Assembly (NCBI GenBank): GCA_035560815.1
Contig: DATMYR010000008.1
Location: 94,519-158,518, forward strand
Direction: 5' to 3'
Length of the DNA: 64,000 nucleotides
From: UBA5314 sp035560815
GTDB taxonomy: Bacteria; Bacillota; Syntrophomonadia; Syntrophomonadales; Syntrophomonadaceae
A program made the translations under genes and the position numbers. The first letter of the stretch is position 1, and every line of letters begins with the position of its first letter. A model generated the notes under the pieces. It made no database searches. It was not told the DNA's origin and was given only the letters and a program-made list of their open reading frames with translations. This document shows positions 44,037-53,287 of the stretch, piece by piece.

Positions 44037-45452
44037 TTATTTTATCCAGGCCAGGGTGCGGCGCAGCCAGTAACCGGGCTGCAGCAGAACCACCCGGGCA
44101 ACCCTGCGCCGTCCGGGCAGCTCCCTCCACAGATCAATAGCAAACACCAACGCCAGCCCTCCAGCCAAAAATTCAGAAATCGAAAAGGCCATCCAAACTC
44201 CATTCAGACCCCAGATCCGTGAAAGCAGGAGCAGCAGAGGCAGGAACAGGACCAGCTGACGGATCATGGACATCATCATCGCCTTCACCCCTTTGCCCAA
44301 AGCCTGGAGAACTGTGGAGACCATAAAAATCGGGCTCAACAATGGAAAGCATAAGGTTGCCAATCGCAGTCCGCTTATCCCAGTTTCCGTAAGTCCTGGA
44401 TCCTTAGAAAATAGGCCTACGATCCAATCCGGGTGGCATTGCATGAAGAAGACGGCTGCCAGCAGCAGGAATATTCCCAGAACACCTGATTTAACCAACG
44501 TTTCTTTTACTCTCTCCGCACTACCTGCACCATGCGCAAAAGCAGCCATCGGTAGGGCCGCCTGGGCCAGGCCGAAGACCGGGGTCAGGCAAAAAGACCG
44601 CACCCGTAGGAAGATGCCTATGGCAGCCACTGCTGTATATCCATAGCCAGCCACCAGGCGGTTCTGGACGGTCATGGAAAACACCCAGGCCAGCTCTGCC
44701 ATGAGCATGGGCAGCCCTACAGCATACACGCCTTTCACCACCCTGAGGCTGGGCCGGAAATGTGCCCACTTCCAGGCCAGGAGCAATCGGCGCCGGGTAA
44801 TGATTTGAAAAATGAGCCAGGTGCTGAGCAGCTCTGACAACACAGTGGCCCAAGCCGCTCCCCGCATGCCCATGCCAGGGAGTGGTCCCAGACCAAACAT
44901 AAACACGGGATCGAAGATTACGTTAAGAATAATACCGCCCAAACCAACCAACATAGGCATCACCGTATCTCCTTCACCCTGCATAATGTTTTCCATAATA
45001 ATCAACAAAAAGGTAAAGACACTACCAGCCAAAACTATCTGCAGATATTCGCGGCACAGGAAAAACGTGTCTGGAGTGCACCCAAAAAGCAGCAGCATGG
45101 GATCAAGGAAGTAAAACCCAACCAGACTGAAACAAACCCCGTAAATTACAGCAATAATCAGACCATGCCAGGCAATATTGTCCGCCATGCGTCCATCTCC
45201 AGCTCCCAGGGTACGGGAAATCAATGAGGTAAGCCCTGTTCCGGAAGCGGAAGCCAGAGAACTGATCAGAATCTGCAGGGGAACGCTCAGGGTCAAGGCC
45301 GCCAGTGCCTGGGAACCCAGGCGGGCCACAAAATAGGTGTCCACCAGACTGAACATGGAATATAGGATCATTCCGGCTATAGCCGGGAAAGACAGCTTGA
45401 AGAGGAGCGGACCCACCCGCTGTGCATTGAGGTCAGGCTGCCACACATGCAT
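44037..45452 (-). CDS. MATE family efflux transporter
   Basis: A 471-residue, twelve-helix multidrug/toxin extruder. Typical MatE motifs occur in both halves: FSLVDTYFVARLGSQALAALTLSVPL and the second-half GFGYTAVAAIGIFLRVRSF-like region with AQAALPMAAFAHGAG. Ion-coupled (Na+ or H+) export is expected by family. It converges on the MBL hydrolase gene and follows comEC by 77 bases on the same strand. Confidence 0.92.
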   Translation of the reverse strand: MHVWQPDLNAQRVGPLLFKLSFPAIAGMILYSMFSLVDTYFVARLGSQALAALTLSVPLQILISSLASASGTGLTSLISRTLGAGDGRMADNIAWHGLIIAVIYGVCFSLVGFYFLDPMLLLFGCTPDTFFLCREYLQIVLAGSVFTFLLIIMENIMQGEGDTVMPMLVGLGGIILNVIFDPVFMFGLGPLPGMGMRGAAWATVLSELLSTWLIFQIITRRRLLLAWKWAHFRPSLRVVKGVYAVGLPMLMAELAWVFSMTVQNRLVAGYGYTAVAAIGIFLRVRSFCLTPVFGLAQAALPMAAFAHGAGSAERVKETLVKSGVLGIFLLLAAVFFMQCHPDWIVGLFSKDPGLTETGISGLRLATLCFPLLSPIFMVSTVLQALGKGVKAMMMSMIRQLVLFLPLLLLLSRIWGLNGVWMAFSISEFLAGGLALVFAIDLWRELPGRRRVARVVLLQPGYWLRRTLAWIK

Positions 45453-45529
45453 CCCCCCTTCTTATCAAACTATGAGGAGATGGGCAAGAATATAATAATC
45501 GGATGTCCGCATAAACTATATTGCTTTCT

Positions 45530-47794
45530 TCAGGGACCCATAGTTAGTGAAAAATCATCGCCCTGGGTAGTGAAGGCGATGGCCCCGGACTGATCGGTGC
45601 GCAAAATCGGGATTCTTTCTGCACCCAGCGCTTGAAGCACATCGGGGCTGGGATGTCCGAAGGTGTTGTGAGCTCCTACGGAGATTATGCCATAACGGGG
45701 CCTGGTCTTTTCATATAAGGGTGGATATAACGAGTACCGGCTTCCGTGGTGGGGCAGTTTCAACACTGTAGTCTGCTGAAGCAAGCCGTCTTTATCCATT
45801 TCCTGAAGAGCGGCCTGATTGATGTCAGCGGTCAGAAACACTGAAAACTGCCCCTTCTCACACTTCAAAGCCATGGATTGCTGGTTGGTGTCCTCTGGGT
45901 TTTGAGAGGAATCACCGGCATACAGAACCCGGAGCCGCCAATCCCCTTCCTGAAGTTGTTGCCCCTGATGAAAGACCAGCAGAGGAATGTTCTTCTCTTT
46001 GAGCAATGCCTTTAAAGAATCATAGGCAGGATGGTTCACCAGGCTGGCCGGTATGGCAGCAGCATCGGCGGGAATTTCCTCCAGGACCTTTTGCAATCCA
46101 GCCAGGTGATCTACATCAGGATGAGTGCTGATAGCCAAATACAAGCGGCCAATGCCTCGATACCTCAGGTAAGGCAGCACCTTGCGGGCCCCCACATCAC
46201 TCATAGCACTCCCCCCGCCATCGACCATAATAAAGTCACCTTCCGGTGTCTTCAGAAGGGTGCAGTCCCCCTGCCCCACATCAACGAATACAACCTCCGC
46301 TTGCCCCCGATTGTACCAGGAGGCAGGAAGGCAAATGATTATTAAGAAGACTCCTAGCAGGCAAATTCCTGTCATCCAGGCTCTGCGGACCTGGGTTAGG
46401 GAGGCTAGCAGCAGGCCCCCGTAGTATAAGCCTATGGCCAGAGCACTCGGTGCAGCCACCCAAAGATAAGCCCCGGGCGCCTGAAGAAGCAGGCGGTTTC
46501 CCAACCTGGTCAGCTCTATTAAGGCTCCTGACAGATCTAAAAGGCAGGTTCCCAGAGTAGTAAAAAGGACCCCGACCAGGAGAAAAATAAAGCCGATGAC
46601 CACAATTCCCCCGGTCAGGTATGCCAGCAGCAAGTTGGCCAGGATGGACACCGGGGACAATATGTAAAAGTAATAAGCAATGAGGGGCAGCACAGCAGCC
46701 TGAGCCGCCAGTGGGATGAGAGCAAGATCCGTTAGCCAATTTCTCCGTGGCAGGATTTGACGCCAGCTGGGAAAGAGATAGATTAAGCCCCAGGTGGCCA
46801 GGAAAGAAAGTTGAAAGGAGATCTGAAAAAGGGCGGTGGGATTAATCAGCAAGATGACCAGGCCTGACAGTCCCAGACTGTCCAGCAACTCCCTCTCCCG
46901 CCCGCTGTAGTAGGCCAGGAGCCCCAGGCTGGCCATAATTACTGAGCGGACCACCGGGGCGGGCCAATCCACCATGGTTCCATACAACAGAAGAATCCCG
47001 ATGGAAGAAAACAGGGTGCGCCGTCGGGAAAAACCCAGCAATGAAGCCGCCCCGCTGCATAATAGGGCCAAAAATCCTACATGCATACCCGATACGGAGA
47101 AAATATGCACGATGCCGGTTTTTTGAAAATCCTGATACTCCTGTGGGTCTATACCCTCCGTCTGGCCCAGGAGCATGCCGATAAAAATGGAAGCTTCATC
47201 AGCAGGAAGGGTATTTCGTATCAAGCTTACCCCCAGCTGCCGATAGCGTTCCAGAAAATCCCAGACAGAGGCCTTCCTCCCTAGAATCGTGAGATCGCCT
47301 GGACTCTTGACATTCAGGATATAAAAAATCCGATCATAGGATAAATAAGCTCGGTAATCAAATTCACCTGGATTTCCAGCCGGATCCGGCCTTCGCACAA
47401 TTCCTTGCAGGGTTACCCTTTGTCCCTTCTCCAACTGGGCAGGGAAATAGCAGAATACCTGGATCTTTTCCTGATGGGGTTGGGGATGATCGGGCTGGAA
47501 GACAAAACTACACTTGCTGCCATCCCCCTGGGGCCTCTTGATGATAACTCCTTCCATCTGCGCCTCCTGGTCGGGAGCATCCCCTGGAGCCCTTACCAGA
47601 ACCAGGCTTACATACAGAAGGCCTCCAGCTAAAACCAGAAAACAGATAAGAGCCGCACCTGCATAGTCTCTTCTGACTAAGGTCAGAAGCAATGGACACA
47701 ACAGCAGGACGAAAGCCAGCCACCAGAGTTGATAATAGACCAGCAGAACCGCCAGGGCTAATAGTCCAAAAGCCTTAAACCAGATGCCTCGCAT
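45530..47794 (-). CDS. comEC: DNA internalization competence protein ComEC/Rec2
   Basis: Membrane channel protein for single-stranded DNA uptake, about 754 residues. It has an N-terminal helical region with a DUF4131 OB-like domain, a central competence domain (GMLLGQTEGIDPQEYQDFQKTGIVHIFSVSGMHVG) and a C-terminal metallo-beta-lactamase domain (VFVDVGQGDCTLL, STHPDVDHLAGL, LPHHGSRYS). Start ATG (MRGIW) is taken with AAGGA upstream. It follows comEA; a pair of hairpins lies between. Confidence 0.94.
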   Translation of the reverse strand: MRGIWFKAFGLLALAVLLVYYQLWWLAFVLLLCPLLLTLVRRDYAGAALICFLVLAGGLLYVSLVLVRAPGDAPDQEAQMEGVIIKRPQGDGSKCSFVFQPDHPQPHQEKIQVFCYFPAQLEKGQRVTLQGIVRRPDPAGNPGEFDYRAYLSYDRIFYILNVKSPGDLTILGRKASVWDFLERYRQLGVSLIRNTLPADEASIFIGMLLGQTEGIDPQEYQDFQKTGIVHIFSVSGMHVGFLALLCSGAASLLGFSRRRTLFSSIGILLLYGTMVDWPAPVVRSVIMASLGLLAYYSGRERELLDSLGLSGLVILLINPTALFQISFQLSFLATWGLIYLFPSWRQILPRRNWLTDLALIPLAAQAAVLPLIAYYFYILSPVSILANLLLAYLTGGIVVIGFIFLLVGVLFTTLGTCLLDLSGALIELTRLGNRLLLQAPGAYLWVAAPSALAIGLYYGGLLLASLTQVRRAWMTGICLLGVFLIIICLPASWYNRGQAEVVFVDVGQGDCTLLKTPEGDFIMVDGGGSAMSDVGARKVLPYLRYRGIGRLYLAISTHPDVDHLAGLQKVLEEIPADAAAIPASLVNHPAYDSLKALLKEKNIPLLVFHQGQQLQEGDWRLRVLYAGDSSQNPEDTNQQSMALKCEKGQFSVFLTADINQAALQEMDKDGLLQQTTVLKLPHHGSRYSLYPPLYEKTRPRYGIISVGAHNTFGHPSPDVLQALGAERIPILRTDQSGAIAFTTQGDDFSLTMGP

Positions 47795-47818
47795 AGCAGT
47801 CATTCCTTATTTAAGGTC

Positions 47819-47878
47819 GGGGGACACTCCTCCCCTTCGGGAGAGGAATGTCCCCCTGTACTGCCCTTACGGGCAGTA
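47819..47878. repeat. Two adjacent hairpins between comEA and comEC
   Basis: The first is GGGGGACA...TGTCCCCC (47819-47856) with a CCTC/GAGG inner stem and a CTTCGG loop. The second is TACTGCCC-TTAC-GGGCAGTA (47859-47878). Both are perfect at their ends. The GGGGGACA/TGTCCCC edge recalls the other GGGGACGG elements but the core differs. They may be REP-like repeats or an mRNA processing/attenuation site. Confidence 0.6.
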
Positions 47879-47974
47879 TGAACGGTAAGATATCTGGGAT
47901 TCTCCAACTTAATATATCTCATAAATACTCACTTTGACCGCTTGAGCCAGAGGGGCTTTGCGAGCACCTGCCCT

Positions 47975-48610
47975 TCAATTCACACAAATCCGGTCCTGAA
48001 TGGCTTGAAATTTTTTATCCCCGATCCCGCTAACGTTCTTGATATCTTCGATTTTCTGGAAAGCTCCATGGGCTTGTCGATAATCAACGACCCGCTGGGC
48101 CAGAGCCGGGCCGATTCCATCCAGGCTGTCCAGTTCACTGATGGCAGCCGTGTTGATATTAATCTTGCCGCCCGGGCTCGTTCCGCCTGCGCCAGGGGCA
48201 GTCTGAGCCGGATTAGCCGACGCCGCCATACTGGCAGACGAGGCTGGGGTTTCCCCGGGGAGAGGTATCAAGACCTGCTGGCTGTCTTGCAGCCGCGCCG
48301 CCATATTGAAGTTTTTCAACTCAGCTTCGGGCAGTGCGCCACCGGCCATATCCACGGCCTGGTACACTCGGTCGCCTTCCTTCAGTGTGTAAACCCCCGG
48401 GTTCTTCACCGCCCCACTGACATAGACCTGAAGGACTTTCTCCACTGCCGGGGACGTGGGCACCGTTTGGGCTTGGGCAGCTGTCTCCAGCAGAGATTGT
48501 TTTTTAGCCTGCTGTTGAAAACGATATTCACTGTACTTCATCCCTCCGACAAAGCCCAATAAGAGTAAAACAAAGGCGGCAACAGCCAGGCGTCGATCAA
48601 TTTCCGGCAC
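47975..48610 (-). CDS. comEA: Competence protein ComEA
   Basis: Membrane-anchored double-stranded DNA receptor for transformation, 211 residues. One N-terminal helix (about 8-25), a SLBB-like domain (VYVSGAVKNPGVYTLKEGDRV), a Ala/Pro/Gly linker, and the C-terminal helix-hairpin-helix pair (INTAAISELDSLDGIGPALAQRV and IEDIKNVSGIGDKKFQAI). GTG start with GGGAG upstream. Confidence 0.94.
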   Translation of the reverse strand: MPEIDRRLAVAAFVLLLLGFVGGMKYSEYRFQQQAKKQSLLETAAQAQTVPTSPAVEKVLQVYVSGAVKNPGVYTLKEGDRVYQAVDMAGGALPEAELKNFNMAARLQDSQQVLIPLPGETPASSASMAASANPAQTAPGAGGTSPGGKININTAAISELDSLDGIGPALAQRVVDYRQAHGAFQKIEDIKNVSGIGDKKFQAIQDRICVN

Positions 48611-48850
48611 TTCCCCTCACTCCCATTACTGCATTTTCATGTATATATTACCTTATTTTACTATATTGATAAAGGGTTCGCGGTGTAGCATTTTGGATTC
48701 AATGTATTTAATATGCGACGCCATTAGGTAGACCTGTTGCATCCAATTGTTCCGTATTTACTGGAGGGTTTAGTCCCTATTCCCTTTTTCACCATTTGTG
48801 AATTCAGTTTTTTCCGGCTTTATAAGAGATTTGCGCACAGCTTCACCATC

Positions 48851-48868
48851 TTGGCATGGGTTTTGCTC
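48851..48868 (+). promoter_or_regulatory. Sigma-54 (-24/-12) promoter of the acyl-CoA synthetase gene
   Basis: TTGGCATGGGTTTTGCTC has the invariant GG (48853-48854) and GC (48865-48866) exactly ten bases apart, and both flanks match the TTGGCAC-N5-TTGCA consensus. It lies about 85 bases before the start at 48955. It is nearly identical to the site at 58985-59003. The rest of 48611-48954 shows no convincing gene. Confidence 0.8.
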
Positions 48869-48954
48869 TTAGTATCCATTAGAACTCAATTCGGCGGAAG
48901 TTTTTTAGTTCCACACATCCTGGCAAATAGATATCTTTCCGAGGTGAACTTTGC

Positions 48955-50496
48955 ATGAATATCTCCACTTTAGTTAAGAAACACGCCTCTATTCAACCCC
49001 ACACCCAGGCAGTTATTGCCGGGGACAATGGCACGGCTTTCAGTTGGCTTGAGCTTGATAAAGTGATCAACAAGCTGGGGAATGCACTGGTGGCTTTAGG
49101 GATTAAGAAAGGTGATGTGGTGTCCGTTTATCTACCCAATTCTCCCGAATTTCTGTTTGTCTATTTCGCTACAACGCGCATAGGCGCTATAATATTGCCG
49201 TTTAATGTCTTATTCAAGACCGGAGAAATTTCATATATTCTTAAAAATTCCCGGGCCAAGGTTCTCATCGGCACTTCCACAGAAGTTGAAAAAAACTTGA
49301 TAAAGGTTAAAGATCAGTTCCCTCACCTGGAAACAATCATTACTATGGGCCAACCCGTAACAGGCTGCCTTGATTTTGATTCATTGCTGATAGAAAGTTC
49401 TGAAAACCTGGAGATAATAGACTGCAACCCTGAAGATTTGGCAACTCTGGTATATACCTCCGGCACTTCTGGTCATCCCAAGGGAGCCATGTTGAGTCAC
49501 AGCAACCTGGAAGCCATCGGCACTTTAAGCTCCCTCGCACTCCTTATCAACGATAAAGACTTACTGCTAACCGGCGCCCCATTCTGCCATATCTGTTTTG
49601 TTCTATCGGTCTTGGGTCCCTTTCATGCAGGTGCAGGCATCGTCACCATGAGCCGGTTCAGTCCTGATATTGCCCTGCAATTAATAAATCACTACCAGAT
49701 TACCCATTTTTCTGGAGTCCCCACGATGTTTATATATATGCTGCAACAATTTGATGAACAGAAGTACGATTTAACATCACTACGCCTGGTTCACTGCGCC
49801 GGAGCACCTATGCCAGTAGCATATATTACAGAAATTGAACAGAAGTTCCGAGTAAATTTTTGTGAGCTCTATGGAGCCACCGAAACCAGTTCCGTTATCA
49901 GCTACAACCGCCTGGGCCACGGGCGTAACGGCTCCATCGGCCAGCCCGCCTATGGTATCCAAATCAAGGTGGTAAATGAATCAGGCCATGAACTACAACC
50001 GGGAGAAACTGGAGAATTTTTGGTCAAAGGTCCAGGTATCTTTAGGGGTTATTGGGAAATGCCAGAGGCTACTGAAGCGGCTTTTGATGGGGAATGGTAC
50101 CGCACCGGTGATTTGGGCAAGTATGATAAGGATGGCTACTTGTATATCGTCGACCGCTTGAAAGATATGATTGTATGCGGAGGTTATAATGTGTATCCTC
50201 GCGAATTGGAGGATATTATTTATCAGAATCCCAAAATTCTGGAAGCAGCTGTTCTGGGCCACAAGGACCCGATGAAAAATGAAGTACCCAAGGCTTATAT
50301 AGCCTTAAAAGAAAATGAAAAAATGACGGAGGAGGAATTAATTGATTTCTGCAAAGAGCGCATGGCTTCTTATAAAGTCCCGCACATCATAGAGTTTTTG
50401 CCGGAACTACCCAAAAGCCCCTCCGGCAAGATCTTAAAACGCGCATTAAAGCAGACGGTTAGCAAAGCTAGAGATATTTATTGTTTTGAAGGCTGA
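48955..50496 (+). CDS. Acyl-CoA synthetase (AMP-forming)
   Basis: Activates a carboxylic acid with ATP and CoA, 513 residues. The P-loop-like A3 motif is LVYTSGTSGHPKGAMLSH (about 163-180); A5 is ELYGATETSS; A7 is WYRTGDLGKYDKDGYLYIVDR; the catalytic Lys is in KSPSGKILKRAL near the C-terminus. These fit short/medium/long-chain fatty acid CoA ligases; chain length is not readable. GAGGTGA lies seven bases before the ATG. A sigma-54 promoter precedes it. It probably feeds acyl-CoA to the beta-oxidation enzymes encoded convergently at 51.5-58.7 kb. Confidence 0.93.
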   Translation: MNISTLVKKHASIQPHTQAVIAGDNGTAFSWLELDKVINKLGNALVALGIKKGDVVSVYLPNSPEFLFVYFATTRIGAIILPFNVLFKTGEISYILKNSRAKVLIGTSTEVEKNLIKVKDQFPHLETIITMGQPVTGCLDFDSLLIESSENLEIIDCNPEDLATLVYTSGTSGHPKGAMLSHSNLEAIGTLSSLALLINDKDLLLTGAPFCHICFVLSVLGPFHAGAGIVTMSRFSPDIALQLINHYQITHFSGVPTMFIYMLQQFDEQKYDLTSLRLVHCAGAPMPVAYITEIEQKFRVNFCELYGATETSSVISYNRLGHGRNGSIGQPAYGIQIKVVNESGHELQPGETGEFLVKGPGIFRGYWEMPEATEAAFDGEWYRTGDLGKYDKDGYLYIVDRLKDMIVCGGYNVYPRELEDIIYQNPKILEAAVLGHKDPMKNEVPKAYIALKENEKMTEEELIDFCKERMASYKVPHIIEFLPELPKSPSGKILKRALKQTVSKARDIYCFEG

Positions 50497-50647
50497 CGTG
50501 AATTACTGATATACACAATATAATTGAAACTTGCTTCTTCTAATGCTTTCCTCTTCTTTTCCTTAGCTCCGTGCAAGGTGAGTAATCCCTTGCGCGGAGC
50601 GGGATTATATATCAGGTTCATGGAGTACTTTAATCCCTCCTTCATCC

Positions 50648-51037
50648 CTAAAAGCGGATGTTTCCTACCGCCAGTAGCTGGTCGTGCTCACCCCATATTT
50701 TTGACTCGATGAATCCGCCTACATCTGCCTCAATGCCATGAGCTGTTATCTTAAGGCCTCCCTGGGAAACTGGAGAAATTACCGTAAAATGCATACTATA
50801 ATGAACAGGCAGTTCCTCCATCGGTACCAGCGTGCAGGTCACAGCGAAGGCAGCAATATCACAAAGTACATACAAAACCTTTGAGTCAACTGCCCCAAAC
50901 CGATCGAGCAACAAATCTTTTATAGGAAGATGCATCTCACACCAGCCCGTACGCAAATGGGTTATCTTTAATTCCAGACACTCGTAGAACTTTGAATTTT
51001 CTATATCATCAATAATCTGTTGGTGCTCCCTCTCCAT
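50648..51037 (-). CDS. Hotdog-fold thioesterase-like protein
   Basis: A 129-residue PaaI-like protein. The N-terminus is MEREHQQIIDDIENSKFYECLEL, then a hotdog sheet region with LLLDRFGAVDSKVLYVLCDIAAFAVTCTL, and end ESKIWGEHDQLLAVGNIRF. The typical HGG of the active-site helix is not preserved (GAVDS in its place), so catalytic activity is uncertain. GAGGAGGGG precedes the ATG. It lies at the end of the beta-oxidation operon, 457 bases beyond the acyl-CoA dehydrogenase gene. Confidence 0.65.
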   Translation of the reverse strand: MEREHQQIIDDIENSKFYECLELKITHLRTGWCEMHLPIKDLLLDRFGAVDSKVLYVLCDIAAFAVTCTLVPMEELPVHYSMHFTVISPVSQGGLKITAHGIEADVGGFIESKIWGEHDQLLAVGNIRF

Positions 51038-51494
51038 AATACCCCTCCTCAAAGTGGGCTCCCTGGACGTTGCCTCAGGAGCGTATAAACAGTTATAGAC
51101 CGCTGCTAATACTCGATTGGTATCATTTCTTATCAAATGGCGCTTCGAACTCTGATGTCCTTCCTTTAAAAAACCTTGGAAAAAAGGAGCCCCGGTTGAT
51201 ATTTTACCGGAGCAAGGAATAAGGGGGTTACATGAAGCTGGGGTATTCATCAGCAATGTATGCCATTCTGACCCGTGAGATATCACCCGTATATGCAGTT
51301 TGTATCTTCACCCGTTAGGGTCTATGCCGGCCAAATAATTGCACATTGATACCTCGTCAATTGCCACAGAGAGATCAAGAAAATCGGTCCGCCCCTCAAG
51401 GCCCCTTGCTCCATTCACATTCATGTTGAGAGGCAGCCGTCTACCTTAAATTCGCCCGACAAAGTATGATAAAGCCTCCCTGGTTCGAAGATTT
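51038..51494. other. Intergenic region between acyl-CoA dehydrogenase and thioesterase genes
   Basis: No credible gene on either strand and no clear terminator or sigma-54 site was found. An upstream in-frame extension of the thioesterase gene into this region shows no family similarity and was not used. Confidence 0.4.
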
Positions 51495-53249
51495 TTATAC
51501 TACATACTTCATTGCTGATGTGATCGCTGCAGCGACTTCCCGTCTTAACGTGATCGTATTTGTGGGAATATACTGCAAGAGTTTGTGCAGATCGGCATAG
51601 AGACTGGTCAATTCATCCCCCTTAGCCACGGCTGCCAGGACTTCTTTGGCCCAATTGAAAACGTTGCCAATAGCAGTGTTGATAAAGATGGTAGCCATAT
51701 TCAGTTTCAGTTGGGCGCTTTCCTGCCCGTCCCGGGCCGCCGCCTTTTGAGCACGCAGCCAACCACTTTCCATGCCAAATGTGGCCATGCACATGTCCGC
51801 CAGTTTACCTACAATTTCCTGGTATTGTAAAATATTTTTATCATGCTTTTGCAGAGCCGCACTCAAAGTGAATAGTGTAATATCCTTGGCTGCCTGCACC
51901 AGAGCGGCTTGGTCGGCGCGGAAAGGAATGCCCGCCGCCAACTGAGCCTGCACTTTGGCGACAGCCTCTCTAAGGGAAATTTGCCCGTTTAAACCGCGGC
52001 GTACCAGTGTGCTGGTAGCAACGGTGCGGTTAATTTCATTGGTGCCTTCAAAAATCCTGTATACCCGGCAATCACGGTATAATCTTTCAATGGGATATTC
52101 GGAAGTTACTCCATAACCGCCATGAATTTGTACGCCTTCGTCCATGACATAGCCCTGAACCTCGGTGCCAAATACTTTGTTCATAGAGCATTCCATGGCG
52201 TACTCTTCAATGCCCTTGGCTGCCAGCTGCCCACCATCGGGGCCTGATATGTTCAGACTATGCATCATGCCGTCCAGCAAGCCGCCTGTACGGTAGACCA
52301 TGCTTTCCGTAATATAGGTCCTGGTTGCCATTTCCGCTAGTTTTTCTTTGATCAGACCGAATTCACAGATGGATTGCCCAAACTGCTTGCGGTCCACGGC
52401 AAACTGCGCTGCGAGTTCAATGGCCTGTTTGCAGTTACCGGTGGCATTACCAGCCAGTTTAAAGCGCCCCATGTTTAGAATATTGAAGGCAATGACGTGG
52501 CCTTTGCCAATTTCAAACAACACGTTTTCCACCGAAACTTTTACATCCTCCATGATCAGGGTGCGGGTGGAAGAGCCTTTTATACCCATTTTGTGTTCTT
52601 CCGGACCGGTGCTGAGCCCTTTCGAATTTGCATCCACGATAAAGCCGGTAAACTTCTCCCGGTCAATCTTGGCAAAGACGATGAAGAGATCGGCAAAAGC
52701 AGAATTGGTGATAAACTGTTTGGTGCCATTCAGGATATAATCCTTGCCATCAGGACTGAGAACTGCCCAGGCTTTGGCTGCTAAAGCATCCGATCCGGCC
52801 CCCGGTTCAGTTAATGCATAGGCCGTCCCCTTTTCTCCACTCACGATTCCCGGAAGGTATTTCAGCTTTTGCTCATGATTGCCAAAATAGACAATAGGCA
52901 GTTGGCCAATACCTGTCTGACCGCCATGGGTCATGGCAAAGCCCCCCGCCCGTCCCATACATTCAGCAATAATGCAGGTGCTGATTTTATCCATAGCATA
53001 GCCGTCATATTCTTCCGGGACATCGGTTCCCAGGAGGCCCAATTCCCCGGCCGCCAGAAGCAGCTCTTTGTTAAGCCCTTCCTTCTTATCTTCCAGATCG
53101 TCCATAACCGTCAAAACCTTGTCGTTCACAAAACCCAAAGCAGTCCGGTAAATCATTTTATGCTCATCGGTAAAATCCTCCGGAGTAAAGACGTCCATCG
53201 GATCAGTTTGGTTAAAAAGAAAACTACCTCCCTTGGGCAAATCATACAT
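51495..53249 (-). CDS. Acyl-CoA dehydrogenase (long form)
   Basis: FAD enzyme oxidising acyl-CoA to 2-enoyl-CoA, about 584 residues. The central ACD motifs are present: YALTEPGAGSDALAAKAWA, the FAD-contacting FITNSAFADLFIVFAKI, and VQIHGGYGVTSEYPIERLYRDCRVYRIFEGTNEI. This last block holds the region of the catalytic Glu (YRIFEGTNEI). A C-terminal helical extension of about 150 residues marks the long subgroup (DUF-extended, like many Syntrophomonas and Deltaproteobacterial members). ATG with AGAGGTG is preferred to the GTG at 53258. In syntrophs this step drives electrons to Etf; no etf genes are in the window. Confidence 0.93.
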   Translation of the reverse strand: MYDLPKGGSFLFNQTDPMDVFTPEDFTDEHKMIYRTALGFVNDKVLTVMDDLEDKKEGLNKELLLAAGELGLLGTDVPEEYDGYAMDKISTCIIAECMGRAGGFAMTHGGQTGIGQLPIVYFGNHEQKLKYLPGIVSGEKGTAYALTEPGAGSDALAAKAWAVLSPDGKDYILNGTKQFITNSAFADLFIVFAKIDREKFTGFIVDANSKGLSTGPEEHKMGIKGSSTRTLIMEDVKVSVENVLFEIGKGHVIAFNILNMGRFKLAGNATGNCKQAIELAAQFAVDRKQFGQSICEFGLIKEKLAEMATRTYITESMVYRTGGLLDGMMHSLNISGPDGGQLAAKGIEEYAMECSMNKVFGTEVQGYVMDEGVQIHGGYGVTSEYPIERLYRDCRVYRIFEGTNEINRTVATSTLVRRGLNGQISLREAVAKVQAQLAAGIPFRADQAALVQAAKDITLFTLSAALQKHDKNILQYQEIVGKLADMCMATFGMESGWLRAQKAAARDGQESAQLKLNMATIFINTAIGNVFNWAKEVLAAVAKGDELTSLYADLHKLLQYIPTNTITLRREVAAAITSAMKYVV

Positions 53250-53287
53250 GTTATTCACCTCTCATTTCCCAGGTATATCCTTTATTC

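Noticed and set aside
48737..48958. 73-codon plus-strand frame before acyl-CoA synthetase
   Set aside because: It covers the sigma-54 promoter, would start upstream of the transcript, and has no recognisable features.
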